From contig JANQKY010000087.1 of NCBI GenBank assembly GCA_028280885.1, positions 1 to 64,000 of the forward strand: 64,000 nt of DNA. Reading direction: 5' to 3'. How positions within the stretch are numbered: position 1 is the stretch's first letter; every line of letters starts with the position of its first letter. Source of the DNA: Tepidamorphus sp. Lineage in GTDB: Bacteria > Pseudomonadota > Alphaproteobacteria > Rhizobiales > Tepidamorphaceae. Positions 32,194-39,851 of this stretch are shown here, piece by piece. A program made the translations under genes and the position numbers. Below the pieces are notes generated by a model, which worked only from the letters and a program-made list of their open reading frames with translations, did not search any database and was not told where the DNA came from.

Positions 32194-33420
32194 GTGACGG
32201 ATTTTCTCTACCAGACCGCATTCTCGACGACAGGGCCGGAGCCGGCGCAGAAATTCACCGGCCTGCCGCGCTACAACTTCATCTACGGGCATAACGACCC
32301 GACGCAGGTCCCGGCCGAGGATCTGGCCCGCAGCGCGGAGAAGGTGATCCGCGAATACGGGTCCTCGCTCGGCATGTACCATCTCGGCGACGGGCCGCAG
32401 GGCTATCTGCGTCTGCGCGAATTCGTCGCCCGCAAGCTCACCGAGACCCGCGGCGCGGCCTGCGAAGCAGACGATGTGGTGCTCACCTCGGGATCGCTGC
32501 AGGGGATGGATCTCGTCAACGATACGTTCCTGGAGCCGGGCGACACCGCGATCGTCGAGGAATTCACCTATGGCGGCGCGATCGGCAAGCTCAAAAAGCT
32601 CGGCGCCAATCCGGTCGGCGTGCCGCTCGACGAGGACGGCATCCGGATGGATGCGCTCGAAGCGATCCTTAAGGATCTCAGCGGGCGCGGCATCACGCCG
32701 AAATTCATCTACACGATCCCGACCGTCCACAACCCGACCGGCTCGATCATGCCGATGGAGCGGCGGACACAGCTTCTGGCGCTGTCGGAGCGCTACGGCG
32801 TGCCGATCTTCGAAGACGAGTGCTACACCGACACGGCCTGGGATTCGGACCTGCCGCCGTCGCTCTACGGGCTTGATCCAAGCCGCGTCGTCCATGTCGG
32901 CTCGTTCTCCAAGTCACTCGCCCCGGCGCTGCGCGTCGGCTACATCGTCGCGAGCTGGGACGTGCTGTCGCGGGTGCTCGCCCGCAAGACCGACGCGGGG
33001 TCGCCGGCGATCGATCAGATGATCGTCGCCGACTATTTCGGCAATCATTTCGAGGACCATCTGGCGAAACTCAGACCGGCGCTGCAGCGCAAGCTCGCCG
33101 TACTGATCGAGGCGCTTGACCGCGAGTTCGGCACGGCGGCGGAGCTGTTCGTGCCCAAGGGCGGCATCTTCCTGTGGCTGAAGCTGCCCGATCATGTCGA
33201 CGTGCGGACTTTTGTGCAGTCGGCGCTCGATCAGGGCGTCGCCTTCAATCCCGGTCCCGAATGGGCCTGCGATCCCGACGCCGCCAAGAACTACATGCGG
33301 CTGTGCTTCGCCCTGCCGGACGAGCAGACGATCCGCGAGGGCGTCGGCGAACTGGCACGGATCTGTTTCGAGCATACCGGCGTGCCGGAGCGGCGCGGCA
33401 ACGTCTCGCAGGGCTCATAA
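32194..33420 (+). CDS. PLP-dependent aminotransferase, class I/II (LysN/MocR-like)
   Basis: Fold-type I aminotransferase of 408 residues. Visible landmarks are LTSGSLQGMDLVNDTFLEPGD, YTIPTVHNPTGSIMP, the PLP-lysine segment GSFSKSLAPALRVGYI and the C-terminal YMRLCFALPDEQTI with substrate-carboxylate Arg. It has no DNA-binding domain, so it is an enzyme and not a MocR regulator. Its 2-aminoadipate-aminotransferase-like features suggest a broad acidic or aromatic amino acid range. It ends the gentisate-route operon 69 bases after the isomerase-like gene and starts with GTG. Its link to the pathway is unclear. Confidence 0.88.
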   Translation: MTDFLYQTAFSTTGPEPAQKFTGLPRYNFIYGHNDPTQVPAEDLARSAEKVIREYGSSLGMYHLGDGPQGYLRLREFVARKLTETRGAACEADDVVLTSGSLQGMDLVNDTFLEPGDTAIVEEFTYGGAIGKLKKLGANPVGVPLDEDGIRMDALEAILKDLSGRGITPKFIYTIPTVHNPTGSIMPMERRTQLLALSERYGVPIFEDECYTDTAWDSDLPPSLYGLDPSRVVHVGSFSKSLAPALRVGYIVASWDVLSRVLARKTDAGSPAIDQMIVADYFGNHFEDHLAKLRPALQRKLAVLIEALDREFGTAAELFVPKGGIFLWLKLPDHVDVRTFVQSALDQGVAFNPGPEWACDPDAAKNYMRLCFALPDEQTIREGVGELARICFEHTGVPERRGNVSQGS

Positions 33421-33456
33421 AGAGCCGTCTGGCCGGTGCATCGCGCCGGCCACAAT

Positions 33457-33519
33457 TTTACCATTACTAAAAAATTCTTGACTCCGCCGCTCGGCGGGGC
33501 ACTCTTTAGTAATGCTAAA
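33457..33519 (+). promoter_or_regulatory. Paired operators around the XRE-cupin regulator start
   Basis: TTTACCATTACTAAA (33457-33471) and TTTAGTAATGCTAAA (33505-33519) are reverse complements except at one base, and each is a TTTAG/CTAAA-type inverted repeat. Between them lie TTGACT (33478-33483), a possible -35 box, and a CCGCC/GGCGG hairpin (33484-33497). The second site includes the ATG of the regulator at 33512. This looks like autoregulation by the XRE protein. Confidence 0.65.
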
Positions 33520-34180
33520 AAACCCGGCCGAAACGAAGCAAGCCAAAGGTCCGACCGAACTGGGCGGTGCGCTCCGCCGCCGGCGCAAGGAGCTCGGGCT
33601 GACCATGCAGCAGGTCGCCGACCATGCCGGGCTGTCCGTCGGCTTCATCAGCCAGGTCGAGCGCGGCCTGACCGCGCCCTCGCTGTCCTCGCTGGTCTCC
33701 CTGTCGGAAGCGCTCGACACCCATATCAGCCGCTTCCTCGACCAGCCGGACGGCTCCGAACGGGTGACCCGCCAGACGAGTCGGACCGCCTATTCGATCG
33801 AAGGACCGGAAGAGGAAAGCGCCGCACGCTACGAGCGCGTCTCCAGTCATTTTGACGGGTCGCAGCTGCATTCGGTCGTGGTGCACGAACCGCCGGGCCA
33901 CCGCTCCGAGCCGATCAGTCATCGCGGCGAGGAGATGTTCTTCATCCTTGCGGGCGAACTGACCGTCGAGATCGAGGGCAAGGCCTATCTGCTGCGGGTC
34001 GGCGACTCGATCCATTTCGACAGCCGCCGGGTGCATTCCTCCTGGAACCACACCTCCGGCGTCACGACGATGCTGTGGTGCGGCACCATGGACATCTTCG
34101 GCGAAGCGCCCGACCCCATTCACAAGACCGGCCCGGGCGAACGGGTCGACACATCACAGAACCAGAGGGAAACATCATGA
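33512..34180 (+). CDS. XRE-cupin transcriptional regulator
   Basis: Regulator of 222 residues: an N-terminal XRE helix-turn-helix (residues about 17-72, LGLTMQQVADHAGLSVGFISQVERG) and a C-terminal cupin (about 110-195, HRGEEMFFILAGELTVEIEG, GDSIHFDSRRVHSSWNH) that usually senses a small ligand. There is no ribosome site before the ATG; it lies inside an operator, so the mRNA may be leaderless. Its stop overlaps the start of the ABC binding protein (ATGA), so it heads the transporter/hydantoinase operon and probably controls it. Confidence 0.9.
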   Translation: MLKNPAETKQAKGPTELGGALRRRRKELGLTMQQVADHAGLSVGFISQVERGLTAPSLSSLVSLSEALDTHISRFLDQPDGSERVTRQTSRTAYSIEGPEEESAARYERVSSHFDGSQLHSVVVHEPPGHRSEPISHRGEEMFFILAGELTVEIEGKAYLLRVGDSIHFDSRRVHSSWNHTSGVTTMLWCGTMDIFGEAPDPIHKTGPGERVDTSQNQRETS

Positions 34181-35763
34181 ACAGGCCAGTCCTTGCGGCG
34201 GCGCTCGCGATGAGCACCGCTCTCGCCACCCCGGCATTTTCCGAAACCGTGCTCAGGCTCGACGAGGTCCCGGTCGGCGAGCTCGATCCGGCCAAGGCCA
34301 CCGACTATGCCGACAACATCCTGATGTTCAACGTCTACGACACGCTGGTGCTGCCCAATCAGGGCGGGCCGGGCCATCAGCCGCATCTGGCGAGCGGCTG
34401 GAGCGTCGACGACACCGGCACGGTCTACACCTTCACGCTGCGCGACGACGTGAAGTTCGAGAGCGGCAACCCGATGACGGCGGCCGATGTGGTGTTCTCG
34501 CTCGATCGGATGCGGGCGATCGGCAAGGGCTTCTCCTACCTGTTCGACAATGTCGAGACGATCAAGGCGGTCGGCGACGATACGGTCGAATTCACGCTGA
34601 AGGCGCCCGCCGCGCCGTTCCTGTCGTCGCTGATGCTTTTACCGATCGTCGACAAGGCGCTGGTGATGGACAATCTCGGCGAGGGTGACGGTGAGATGGG
34701 CGACTGGGGCGAGGCCTTCCTGTCGGCCGATTCCGCCGGCACCGGCGCCTATACGGTGACGAGCCACAATCCCCAGGACGAGACGGTGATGGCCAAGAAC
34801 CCGGGCTATTTCCTCGGCGTTCCCGATGGCGCACCGGACGTCGCGCGGCTGCGCTATGGTCTCGAACCGGCCACGGTGCGCACCCTGATCGCCCAGGGCG
34901 AGCACGACATTTCAAGCCAGTGGATCCCGCCCGAGGTCGCCCGCGCGATCGCCGGGAATGGCGGGCATTTGCTGTCGGAAAGCGGTACCGGCGGCTTCTA
35001 CATGAAGATGAACACGCAGAAGGCGCCGCTCGACGACGTGAACTGCCGCCGTGCGCTCGCCTCCGCGTTCGATTATGCGACCGCCCTGCAGATCGTCGCG
35101 GTGACCGACGATGTCAGCCTCGGCCGGCCGTCGACCGGGGCGATCCCCGTCGGCATGTTCGGCGCCAATTCGGCCGACGCGCCGCTGACGCGTGACATGG
35201 AGGCGGCGAAGGCCTTCCTGGCCGAATGCCCCTATGACCCGGCGGAGTGGAACCTGGAGATCAGCTGGATCGCCGAAGTGCCGGTCGAGGAGCGCTTCGC
35301 CCTGATGATGCAGGCCAATTTCGCCGAGCTCGGCATTTCGTCGGAGATCGTCAAGGTGCCGTGGGCGCTGTTCACCGAACTCGTCACCGATCCGGAAAAG
35401 ACGCCGCATATCTCGCAGCTCTTCACCAACGCGCTGTCGGGCGACATCGATACGCTGCTCTACCCGATGTATCACTCCAGCGTGGCAGGCACCTGGCAGT
35501 CGCCGGAATACCTGAACGACCCGGAGGTCGACCGGCTTCTCGATGCGGGGCGGGCGGCGACCGACGATGCCGAGCGCCAGGAGATCTACACCAGGCTGAA
35601 CGCGCGGCTCATGGAGCTTGCCCCGACGATCTATGTCTATGACCGCAACTCGGTCTTCGCCGCCTCGCCGCGCGTCAGCGTTCCGGCGATGAGCGATCCC
35701 GCGCAGGCCTTCGGTCTCGACGGGATCGGCTTCTCCTTCCGCCTGATGGACGTCGACGGCTAG
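34177..35763 (+). CDS. Dipeptide-type ABC transporter solute-binding protein (family 5)
   Basis: Periplasmic binding protein of 528 residues with a signal peptide (cut near AFS, residue 22). Family 5 features: LASGWSVDDTGTVYTFTLRDDVKF, NPMTAADVVFSLDRM, GTGAYTVTSHNPQDETVMAKNPGYF and DDVNCRRALASAFDYATALQ. It should bind a peptide or another small amide, given the hydantoinase and peptidase genes downstream. The ATG at 34177 overlaps the regulator stop. A strong hairpin follows the gene. Confidence 0.92.
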   Translation: MNRPVLAAALAMSTALATPAFSETVLRLDEVPVGELDPAKATDYADNILMFNVYDTLVLPNQGGPGHQPHLASGWSVDDTGTVYTFTLRDDVKFESGNPMTAADVVFSLDRMRAIGKGFSYLFDNVETIKAVGDDTVEFTLKAPAAPFLSSLMLLPIVDKALVMDNLGEGDGEMGDWGEAFLSADSAGTGAYTVTSHNPQDETVMAKNPGYFLGVPDGAPDVARLRYGLEPATVRTLIAQGEHDISSQWIPPEVARAIAGNGGHLLSESGTGGFYMKMNTQKAPLDDVNCRRALASAFDYATALQIVAVTDDVSLGRPSTGAIPVGMFGANSADAPLTRDMEAAKAFLAECPYDPAEWNLEISWIAEVPVEERFALMMQANFAELGISSEIVKVPWALFTELVTDPEKTPHISQLFTNALSGDIDTLLYPMYHSSVAGTWQSPEYLNDPEVDRLLDAGRAATDDAERQEIYTRLNARLMELAPTIYVYDRNSVFAASPRVSVPAMSDPAQAFGLDGIGFSFRLMDVDG

Positions 35764-35789
35764 CCGAAACACGTCTTATCGAAACAAGG

Positions 35790-35825
35790 GCGGATCGGCC
35801 CGGACCAAACTCCAGGCCGATCCGC
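35790..35825 (+). terminator. Hairpin between binding-protein and permease genes
   Basis: A perfect 11-bp stem (GCGGATCGGCC / GGCCGATCCGC) with a 14-base loop lies between the ABC binding-protein stop and the first permease start. No T-run follows, so full termination is unlikely. It may stop 3' exonucleases and so raise the amount of binding protein over permease. Confidence 0.55.
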
Positions 35826-35838
35826 GGGGTTCTGAGCG

Positions 35839-36867
35839 ATGAGATCGATCGTCCGACTGCTGGCGCATCGCCTGCTGGTTGCAGCCGTCGTGCTGGTCGG
35901 CGTGTCGATGCTGATCTTCGGCATCGCCCGGGTCATCCCCGGCGATCCGGCCCGCATCGCGCTCGGCCCCAGGGCGAGCGCCGAGCAGGTCGCCGATTTG
36001 CGGGCGCAGATGCATCTCGACGAGCCGATCGTCGTGCAATACGGCCATTTCGTCGCCGATCTCCTGCGCGGCGATCTCGGCACGTCGCTCTATACCAACC
36101 GGCCGGTCACCACCGACATCGCCCAGTTCCTGCCGGCGACGCTCGAACTCGTCATCGTCGCCGGCATCATGATGATCGGCATCGGCCTGCCGCTCGGCAT
36201 GCTGGCGGCGCGCTATCGCGGCCGCTTCGCCGATCATCTGATCCGCCTCGTCTCGCTGCTCGGCGTCTCGGCGCCGAGCTTCGTGTGGGCGGTGATCCTG
36301 GTCCTGCTGTTTGCTTACTTTCTGCCGCTGTTTCCGATCGCCGGGCGGATATCCGACAGCTACACCGTGCCGACCGTCACCGGCTTCCTGCTGGTCGACA
36401 CGCTGCTTGCGGGCAACATCCGCGCCTTCGGCAATGCCGCCTGGCACATCGTGTTGCCGGCCTTCGCGCTGGCGCTGTCGGGGATCGGCCAGGCGGCGCG
36501 GCTGACCCGCGCCAACATGGTGGAGACCTATGACAAGCCCTATATCGAGATGGCCCAGGCCTACGGGTTCTTTCCCGCGCGGATCGCCCGGATCTACGCC
36601 TTCAAGCCCTCGCTCATCCCGTCGCTGACGATCATCGGCCTCGACTTCGCCGCCATGCTCGGCAGCGCCTTCCTGGTCGAGGCGGTGTTCGCCTGGCCGG
36701 GCTTAAGCCGCTACGGCGTCGCGGTGATCCTGCGCAAGGATCTGAACGCGATCATGGGGACCGTGCTGATCATCGCGCTGACCTTCGTCATCGTGAACAT
36801 CATCGTCGACCTGCTGATCGCCTTCCTCAATCCGCGCATCCGGCATTCGACCCGGAGTTCGGCATGA
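35839..36867 (+). CDS. Dipeptide-type ABC transporter permease (DppB-like)
   Basis: Inner-membrane permease of 342 residues with about six helices: the N-terminal LLVAAVVLVGVSMLIFGIARVIPGDPARI, the PATLELVIVAGIMMIGIGLPLG helix and the coupling-loop region TRANMVETYDKPYIEMAQAYGF. It pairs with the permease at 36864, whose start overlaps its stop (ATGA). Confidence 0.93.
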   Translation: MRSIVRLLAHRLLVAAVVLVGVSMLIFGIARVIPGDPARIALGPRASAEQVADLRAQMHLDEPIVVQYGHFVADLLRGDLGTSLYTNRPVTTDIAQFLPATLELVIVAGIMMIGIGLPLGMLAARYRGRFADHLIRLVSLLGVSAPSFVWAVILVLLFAYFLPLFPIAGRISDSYTVPTVTGFLLVDTLLAGNIRAFGNAAWHIVLPAFALALSGIGQAARLTRANMVETYDKPYIEMAQAYGFFPARIARIYAFKPSLIPSLTIIGLDFAAMLGSAFLVEAVFAWPGLSRYGVAVILRKDLNAIMGTVLIIALTFVIVNIIVDLLIAFLNPRIRHSTRSSA

Positions 36868-37697
36868 AAAGGGCCATCCGCATCCTGAGCCGCAATCCCC
36901 TGTCGGCGCTCGGTCTCGGGCTGGTCGTGCTGATCGTGCTTGCCGCGCTGCTGGCGCCGTGGATCGCGCCCTATCCCGACCACAACGGCGCCGTCGTCGA
37001 TTTCCTCAACAACAACAAGCCGCCATCGGCGCGCAACTGGATGGGCACCGATCTCGTCGGCCGCGACATCTTCAGCCGCATTCTCTATGCCTATCAGACC
37101 TCGCTGGTGCTGGCCGTCGTGGTGCTGGCGATCGCGACGCCGATCGGCACGGTGGTCGGCCTCATCGCAGGCTATCTCGGCGGCTGGACCGAGACGATCC
37201 TGATGCGCGTCGTCGACGTCTTCCTGTCGATCCCGCCGCTGGTGCTGGCGCTTGCGATGATGGGTGTCCTCAAGCCGACCCTCACCAACGCCATGCTGGC
37301 CGTCACGGCCATGTGGTGGCCGTGGTATGCACGGCTCGTCTATTCGATCGCCCGCAGCGAGCGCGAGGAGGGCTATGTGCTGGCCGCCGAGGTGATCGGC
37401 GCGGGCACGACCCATATCGCCTTCCGGGAGATCCTGCCCAACTGCCTGCCGGCGATCATCACCAAGATGACGCTCGACATGGGTTTCGTGATCATCATCG
37501 CCTCGTCGCTGTCGTTCTTAGGCCTTGGCGTGCAGCCGCCGACGCCCGATCTCGGCAGCATGGTCGCGGAAGGGGCGAACTACCTGCCGGACAGCTGGTG
37601 GCTGACGGTGTTTCCGGGCCTTGCGATCCTGATCGCGGTGTTCGGCTTCAACCTGCTCGGCGACGGCTTGCGCGACGTCCTGGGGGTCGATCGATGA
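36864..37697 (+). CDS. Dipeptide-type ABC transporter permease (DppC-like)
   Basis: Second inner-membrane permease, 277 residues. Typical DppC parts are NWMGTDLVGRDIFSRILYAYQ after the first helix, PIGTVVGLIAGYLGGWTE and the ABC-contact segment EREEGYVLAAEVIGAGTTHI. LSFLGLGVQPPTPDLGSM near the C-terminus is characteristic. Overlaps its neighbours by four bases on both sides. Confidence 0.94.
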   Translation: MKRAIRILSRNPLSALGLGLVVLIVLAALLAPWIAPYPDHNGAVVDFLNNNKPPSARNWMGTDLVGRDIFSRILYAYQTSLVLAVVVLAIATPIGTVVGLIAGYLGGWTETILMRVVDVFLSIPPLVLALAMMGVLKPTLTNAMLAVTAMWWPWYARLVYSIARSEREEGYVLAAEVIGAGTTHIAFREILPNCLPAIITKMTLDMGFVIIIASSLSFLGLGVQPPTPDLGSMVAEGANYLPDSWWLTVFPGLAILIAVFGFNLLGDGLRDVLGVDR

Positions 37698-38572
37698 GCC
37701 TGCTCGACATCGCCGACCTGACGCTGTCCTTCAAGGGCCTGTCCGGCCTGACCGAGGTGCTGCACGGGATTTCGCTATCGATCGCGCCCGGCGAGAAGGT
37801 CGCGCTCGTCGGCGAGAGCGGGTCGGGCAAGTCGGTCACCGCGCGGATCGTGCTCGGCCTGTTGCAGGAGCAGAAAACCGCGCGGATTGGCGGAACCGTC
37901 CGCTTCGCCGGCCAGGATCTTGCCGCCCTGTCGCCGCGCGACCGCGAGGGCTTACGCGGCACCGAGATCTCGATGATCTTTCAGGACCCGACCTCCTATC
38001 TCAATCCGGTCTTCACCATCGGCCGGCAGTTCGCCGAGGTGCTGCGCCGCCGCGATCCCGGCCTGGCGCGCGCGGCCTGCGAGGCCCGGGCAATCGAGAT
38101 GCTGGCCGAAACCGCGATCCCCGATCCCGCCCGCGTGCTCGGCAGCTATCCGTTCCAGCTGTCCGGCGGCATGAACCAGCGGGTGATGATCGCGATGGCG
38201 CTTGCCAATCATCCCCGCCTGCTGATCGCCGACGAGCCGGGCACCGCGCTCGACGTCACCGTGCAGGCGCAGACCCTTAAACTGATGCGGCAACTGGTCG
38301 ACCTGCACGAGACCGCCGTCCTGTTCATCTCCCACAATCTCGGCGTGGTGCGTGAATTCGCCGACCGGGTCTATGTGATCTACCGTGGTCGCATCGTCGA
38401 GGACGGCCCGACGGCGGCGGTGTTCGGCGATCCGCGCCATGCCTATACACAGGCGCTGATGGCGGCGGTGCCGCGCATCACGGGCGACGGCCTGCCTGAC
38501 GTGCCGGAGGTAAGCGAAGCGTTCCTAGCCCCTAAAGTGCATCATCGTTTGCGTTCGGGGCGCGCGACATGA
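37694..38572 (+). CDS. Dipeptide-type ABC transporter ATPase (DppD-like)
   Basis: ATP-binding subunit of 292 residues with Walker A GESGSGKS, signature LSGGMNQR and Walker B LLIADEPGTALD. The usual C-terminal cysteine-rich oligopeptide-transporter extension is reduced: the protein ends soon after RITGDGLPD with a short basic tail. The ATG at 37694 overlaps the permease stop; an upstream in-frame extension has no homology. Works as a heterodimer with the next gene product. Confidence 0.92.
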   Translation: MSLLDIADLTLSFKGLSGLTEVLHGISLSIAPGEKVALVGESGSGKSVTARIVLGLLQEQKTARIGGTVRFAGQDLAALSPRDREGLRGTEISMIFQDPTSYLNPVFTIGRQFAEVLRRRDPGLARAACEARAIEMLAETAIPDPARVLGSYPFQLSGGMNQRVMIAMALANHPRLLIADEPGTALDVTVQAQTLKLMRQLVDLHETAVLFISHNLGVVREFADRVYVIYRGRIVEDGPTAAVFGDPRHAYTQALMAAVPRITGDGLPDVPEVSEAFLAPKVHHRLRSGRAT

Positions 38573-39366
38573 GCCTCCTGTCGCTCGACCATCTTTCAAA
38601 GACGTTCCGGACCGCCGGCGGCCCGGTCCATGCCGTCCGCGATGTCAGCCTGGAGGTCAAATCCGGCGAATGCCTGGCGATCGTCGGCGAGAGCGGCTCG
38701 GGCAAGACGACGCTCGCCAACATGATCCTCGGCATCCTGGCGCCGAGCGCCGGCGAGATCCGCTTCGACGGGCAGGCGCTGCCGGCGCGGCGCACGGCCA
38801 CAGAGCGCCGCAGGATACAGTTCGTGCAGCAGAACCCGCTGTCGGCGCTTAATCCGAAGCGCTCGGTCGGTGCGTCGATCCGGCTCGGCCTCGACACCTA
38901 CCGGATCGGCGGCCGGGCCGAACGCTGGCCGGCGGTCGAGGCGGCGCTCGAAGCGGTCGGGTTGCCCGGCGAGATGCGCCATCGCGCCCCGGCCGCGCTG
39001 TCGGGCGGCCAGCGGCAGCGGGTCGGCATCGCAAGGGCGCTCGCCGTCGAGCCGCAGCTGATCGTCCTCGACGAGCCGACCTCGGCACTCGACGTGCTGG
39101 TGCAGGCCCGCGTGCTGCGGCTGCTCGACCGGCTGCGCCGCGAGCGGGGCCTGACCTATGTCTTCATCACCCACGACCTCGCCGTCGTCCGCAACATCGC
39201 CGATCGGATCGCGGTGTTCCGGGCAGGCAGGCTCATTGAATTGGGCGAGACGGCGGCGCTGTTTAACGACCCGAAGACCGACTACACGCGCAGCCTGATC
39301 GGCGCGGTGCCGGTGGTCGACGAGAGCGAACTTGAATTGCGAACCCGACTGGCGGAGGGACCATGA
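38569..39366 (+). CDS. Dipeptide-type ABC transporter ATPase (DppF-like)
   Basis: Second ATP-binding subunit, 265 residues, with Walker A GESGSGKT, Q-loop RRIQFVQQNPLSALNPKRS, signature LSGGQRQR, Walker B LIVLDEPTSALD and switch His in FITHDLAVV. The QNP-xxx-LNP Q-loop is typical of oligopeptide ABC proteins. Completes a full five-gene importer. Overlaps both neighbours by four bases. Confidence 0.93.
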   Translation: MSLLSLDHLSKTFRTAGGPVHAVRDVSLEVKSGECLAIVGESGSGKTTLANMILGILAPSAGEIRFDGQALPARRTATERRRIQFVQQNPLSALNPKRSVGASIRLGLDTYRIGGRAERWPAVEAALEAVGLPGEMRHRAPAALSGGQRQRVGIARALAVEPQLIVLDEPTSALDVLVQARVLRLLDRLRRERGLTYVFITHDLAVVRNIADRIAVFRAGRLIELGETAALFNDPKTDYTRSLIGAVPVVDESELELRTRLAEGP

Positions 39367-39851
39367 CCGACCTGACCGGCGCACTTGCCGAGCCGAACCA
39401 GCCTGACGCGGTCTTCGCCGCGCTCGATGCGCTCGTCCAGGAGACGATCGGCGCGAAGCTGTTCACGCTGATGGAGATCGACCGGGCGCGCGGCGTTGCC
39501 AGGCGCAGCTATTCCAATAGGCCCGATGCCTATCCGGCGAGCGGCGAGAAGCCGATCCTGAAGAACGCCTGGACGGAGCAGGTCGAGGACCGGCGGCAGA
39601 CCTTCGTCGCCAATTCGATCGAGGAGATCGCCGCGGTGTTCCCCGATCACGCGTTGATCCGCTCGCTTGGCTGCGAAAGCTGCCTGAACCTGCCGATCGT
39701 CGTCGGCGATACGGTGCTGGGCACGCTCAACTGCCTCGATGTCGCAGGCCACTACACGCCGGAGCGCGTGGGGGCCGCCGAAACGCTTAAAATTCCCGGT
39801 GCGCTGGCCTTTCTGCTGGCCAGAGCCCATAGCGAAAAGGTTCCGTCATGA
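39363..39851 (+). CDS. GAF-domain protein
   Basis: Small cytoplasmic protein of 162 residues made of one GAF domain (FAALDALVQETIGAKLFTLMEID at the start, SLGCESCLNLPIVVGDTVLGTLNCLD in the core). It has no attached output domain. Conserved-looking cysteines (CESC, then NC) sit in the ligand-pocket region. Coupled by ATGA overlaps to the ABC ATPase before it and the hydantoinase A subunit after it, so it is probably a sensor or an accessory to the hydantoinase. No specific function can be assigned. Confidence 0.82.
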   Translation: MTDLTGALAEPNQPDAVFAALDALVQETIGAKLFTLMEIDRARGVARRSYSNRPDAYPASGEKPILKNAWTEQVEDRRQTFVANSIEEIAAVFPDHALIRSLGCESCLNLPIVVGDTVLGTLNCLDVAGHYTPERVGAAETLKIPGALAFLLARAHSEKVPS

